Positions 24,515 to 25,063 of a DNA stretch of 25,063 nucleotides are shown here, in pieces (position 1 is the first letter of the stretch; each line of letters opens with the position of its first letter). The DNA is taken from contig CAMDDB010000015.1 in the NCBI GenBank assembly GCA_945890865.1, positions 1 through 25,063 of the forward strand, in the 5' to 3' direction. A program made the position numbers and the translations under genes. The stretch comes from Flavobacterium psychrophilum (GTDB taxonomy: Bacteria > Bacteroidota > Bacteroidia > Flavobacteriales > Flavobacteriaceae). The notes under the pieces are model-generated. The model was given only the letters and a program-made list of their open reading frames with translations. It was not told the origin of the DNA and did no database searches.

Positions 24515-24585
24515 TTCAAAATTCGTTTTTCAACATTGAATATTCAACATTTTTCAACTTGGAACATTCAACTTGGAATTTTGAA
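24515..24585. repeat. Left copy of a ~70-bp repeat with 10-bp terminal inverted repeats
   Basis: The element starts TTCAAAATTC (24515-24524) and ends GAATTTTGAA (24576-24585), perfect inverted complements. Inside are the 12-bp palindrome TTGAATATTCAA (24536-24547) and several TTCAAC(A/T)T units. It shares exact 13-bp and 18-bp blocks with the copy beginning at 24996, at nearly the same internal spacing. It lies between the four-helix-bundle gene and the nucleotidyltransferase gene. Confidence 0.78.
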
Positions 24586-24595
24586 AATTGATTTA

Positions 24596-24961
24596 TTATT
24601 TACTTATTTTATTTCTTGATGTTTCAATACTTTTTACAAAAATTGCTATTAATTCATCGTTTTCTTTTATTGCTTTATCTATTTCAATTTCTTGTCCTAA
24701 AAATAATTTTGCTCTAAAAATAATCTTTAAATTAGAATGTGTTTCTCTGAGTTCCTTCAAAACAACAGACATTTTGTGAATAAAATCATTTCTTGATTCA
24801 GCACTTTGTGCTTCGCTATAATTCAAAGATGGTGCAGTTCCAGATCTAACAATTTGTCCCGACAGATGATTGCCTGCTTTTGTTGTTTTTACGTTATCTG
24901 TAATATTGATGATATGTACTGCAAAATCAATTAGTCTTTCGTGTAAATCAAATTTTTTCAT
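24596..24961 (-). CDS. Four-helix-bundle protein (S23/IVS-encoded family)
   Basis: This is a 121-residue soluble helical protein without signal peptide. MKKFDLHERLIDFAVHIINITDNV, GNHLSGQIVRSGTAPSLNYSEAQSAES and the following RNDFIHKMSVVLKELRET are the hallmark of the four-helix-bundle family first named for ORFs in 23S rRNA intervening sequences. The family also includes Avd, the accessory protein of diversity-generating retroelements. No reverse transcriptase or variable repeat is in the window, so a DGR role is unsupported. Bacteroidota genomes often carry many scattered copies of unknown function. Here it sits between two direct copies of a ~70-bp repeat and next to the core envelope cluster, which suggests it arrived as a small cassette. 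No TAnnTTTG promoter is visible. Confidence 0.9.
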   Translation of the reverse strand: MKKFDLHERLIDFAVHIINITDNVKTTKAGNHLSGQIVRSGTAPSLNYSEAQSAESRNDFIHKMSVVLKELRETHSNLKIIFRAKLFLGQEIEIDKAIKENDELIAIFVKSIETSRNKISK

Positions 24962-24995
24962 GGCTTATATAATTATTTATGTTACTGTTTACTAT

Positions 24996-25063
24996 TTCAA
25001 AATTCGTTAATCATAATTGAATGTTCAACATTTTGAACAACGAATATTCAACTTGGAATTTTG
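24996..25063. repeat. Right copy of the ~70-bp repeat, cut by the window edge
   Basis: It begins with the same TTCAAAATTCGTT (24996-25008) as the left copy and ends in the shared ATTCAACTTGGAATTTTG (25046-25063), where the window stops two bases short of the expected terminal inverted repeat. Internally TGTTCAA-CATT-TTGAACA (25022-25039) is a perfect small hairpin. It is in the same orientation as the left copy, with a period of about 481 bp. Confidence 0.78.

Noticed and set aside
24596..24961. Four-helix-bundle gene as the Avd part of a diversity-generating retroelement
   Set aside because: No reverse transcriptase, template repeat or variable repeat is present in the window, and the family is common outside such elements.
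24515..25063. Flanking repeats as a CRISPR array
   Set aside because: There are only two copies, about 481 bp apart, with a gene between them, and no cas genes.

Overview
The window looks like a piece of a Flavobacteriaceae (Flavobacterium-like) chromosome. It is AT-rich throughout. Several genes are preceded by the Bacteroidota -7 promoter element TAnnTTTG rather than E. coli-type boxes. Two secreted proteins end in type IX secretion (T9SS) sorting domains. The block serS - TPR protein - DUF4286 - rsmA - mgtE is, from memory, typical of this family. Most of the window is ordinary core genome.

Left edge (1-2565): a type IIG restriction-methylation gene on the minus strand that stops before its specificity domain, then two near-identical tRNA-Asn(GTT) genes with a clear promoter and an intrinsic terminator. 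2583-5907 (minus): the membrane protease RseP and a secreted M1 aminopeptidase with a T9SS tail. 6138-11759 (plus): serS, ended by a long hairpin that runs almost into the next start codon, then a TPR protein, DUF4286, rsmA and mgtE in tight succession. 11895-14312: a T9SS-exported glucose/sorbosone dehydrogenase-like protein meets a Tas-type aldo-keto reductase tail to tail with no spacer. 14413-16164 (minus): exonuclease III and an OmpA-type coiled-coil lipoprotein. 16359-18152 (plus): a two-domain acyltransferase of the OlsF type, likely for aminolipid synthesis.

18171-20025 (minus): a D-2-hydroxyacid dehydrogenase, a DUF4234 membrane protein and a DUF2752 membrane protein that has no ATG, GTG or TTG start. 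20100-24496 (minus): an envelope-related run of sugar-phosphate nucleotidyltransferase, TPR protein, DUF4292 lipoprotein and EnvC-like murein hydrolase activator. Right edge (24515-25063): a small four-helix-bundle (S23-type) gene between two ~70-bp direct repeats, each bounded by 10-bp inverted repeats.

The most interesting points are the repeat-bracketed four-helix-bundle cassette, the DUF2752 gene whose ATGA overlap appears to have become ATAA, the truncated type IIG gene, and the serS/TPR hairpin. No CRISPR array, prophage, IS transposase or complete defence system was found.
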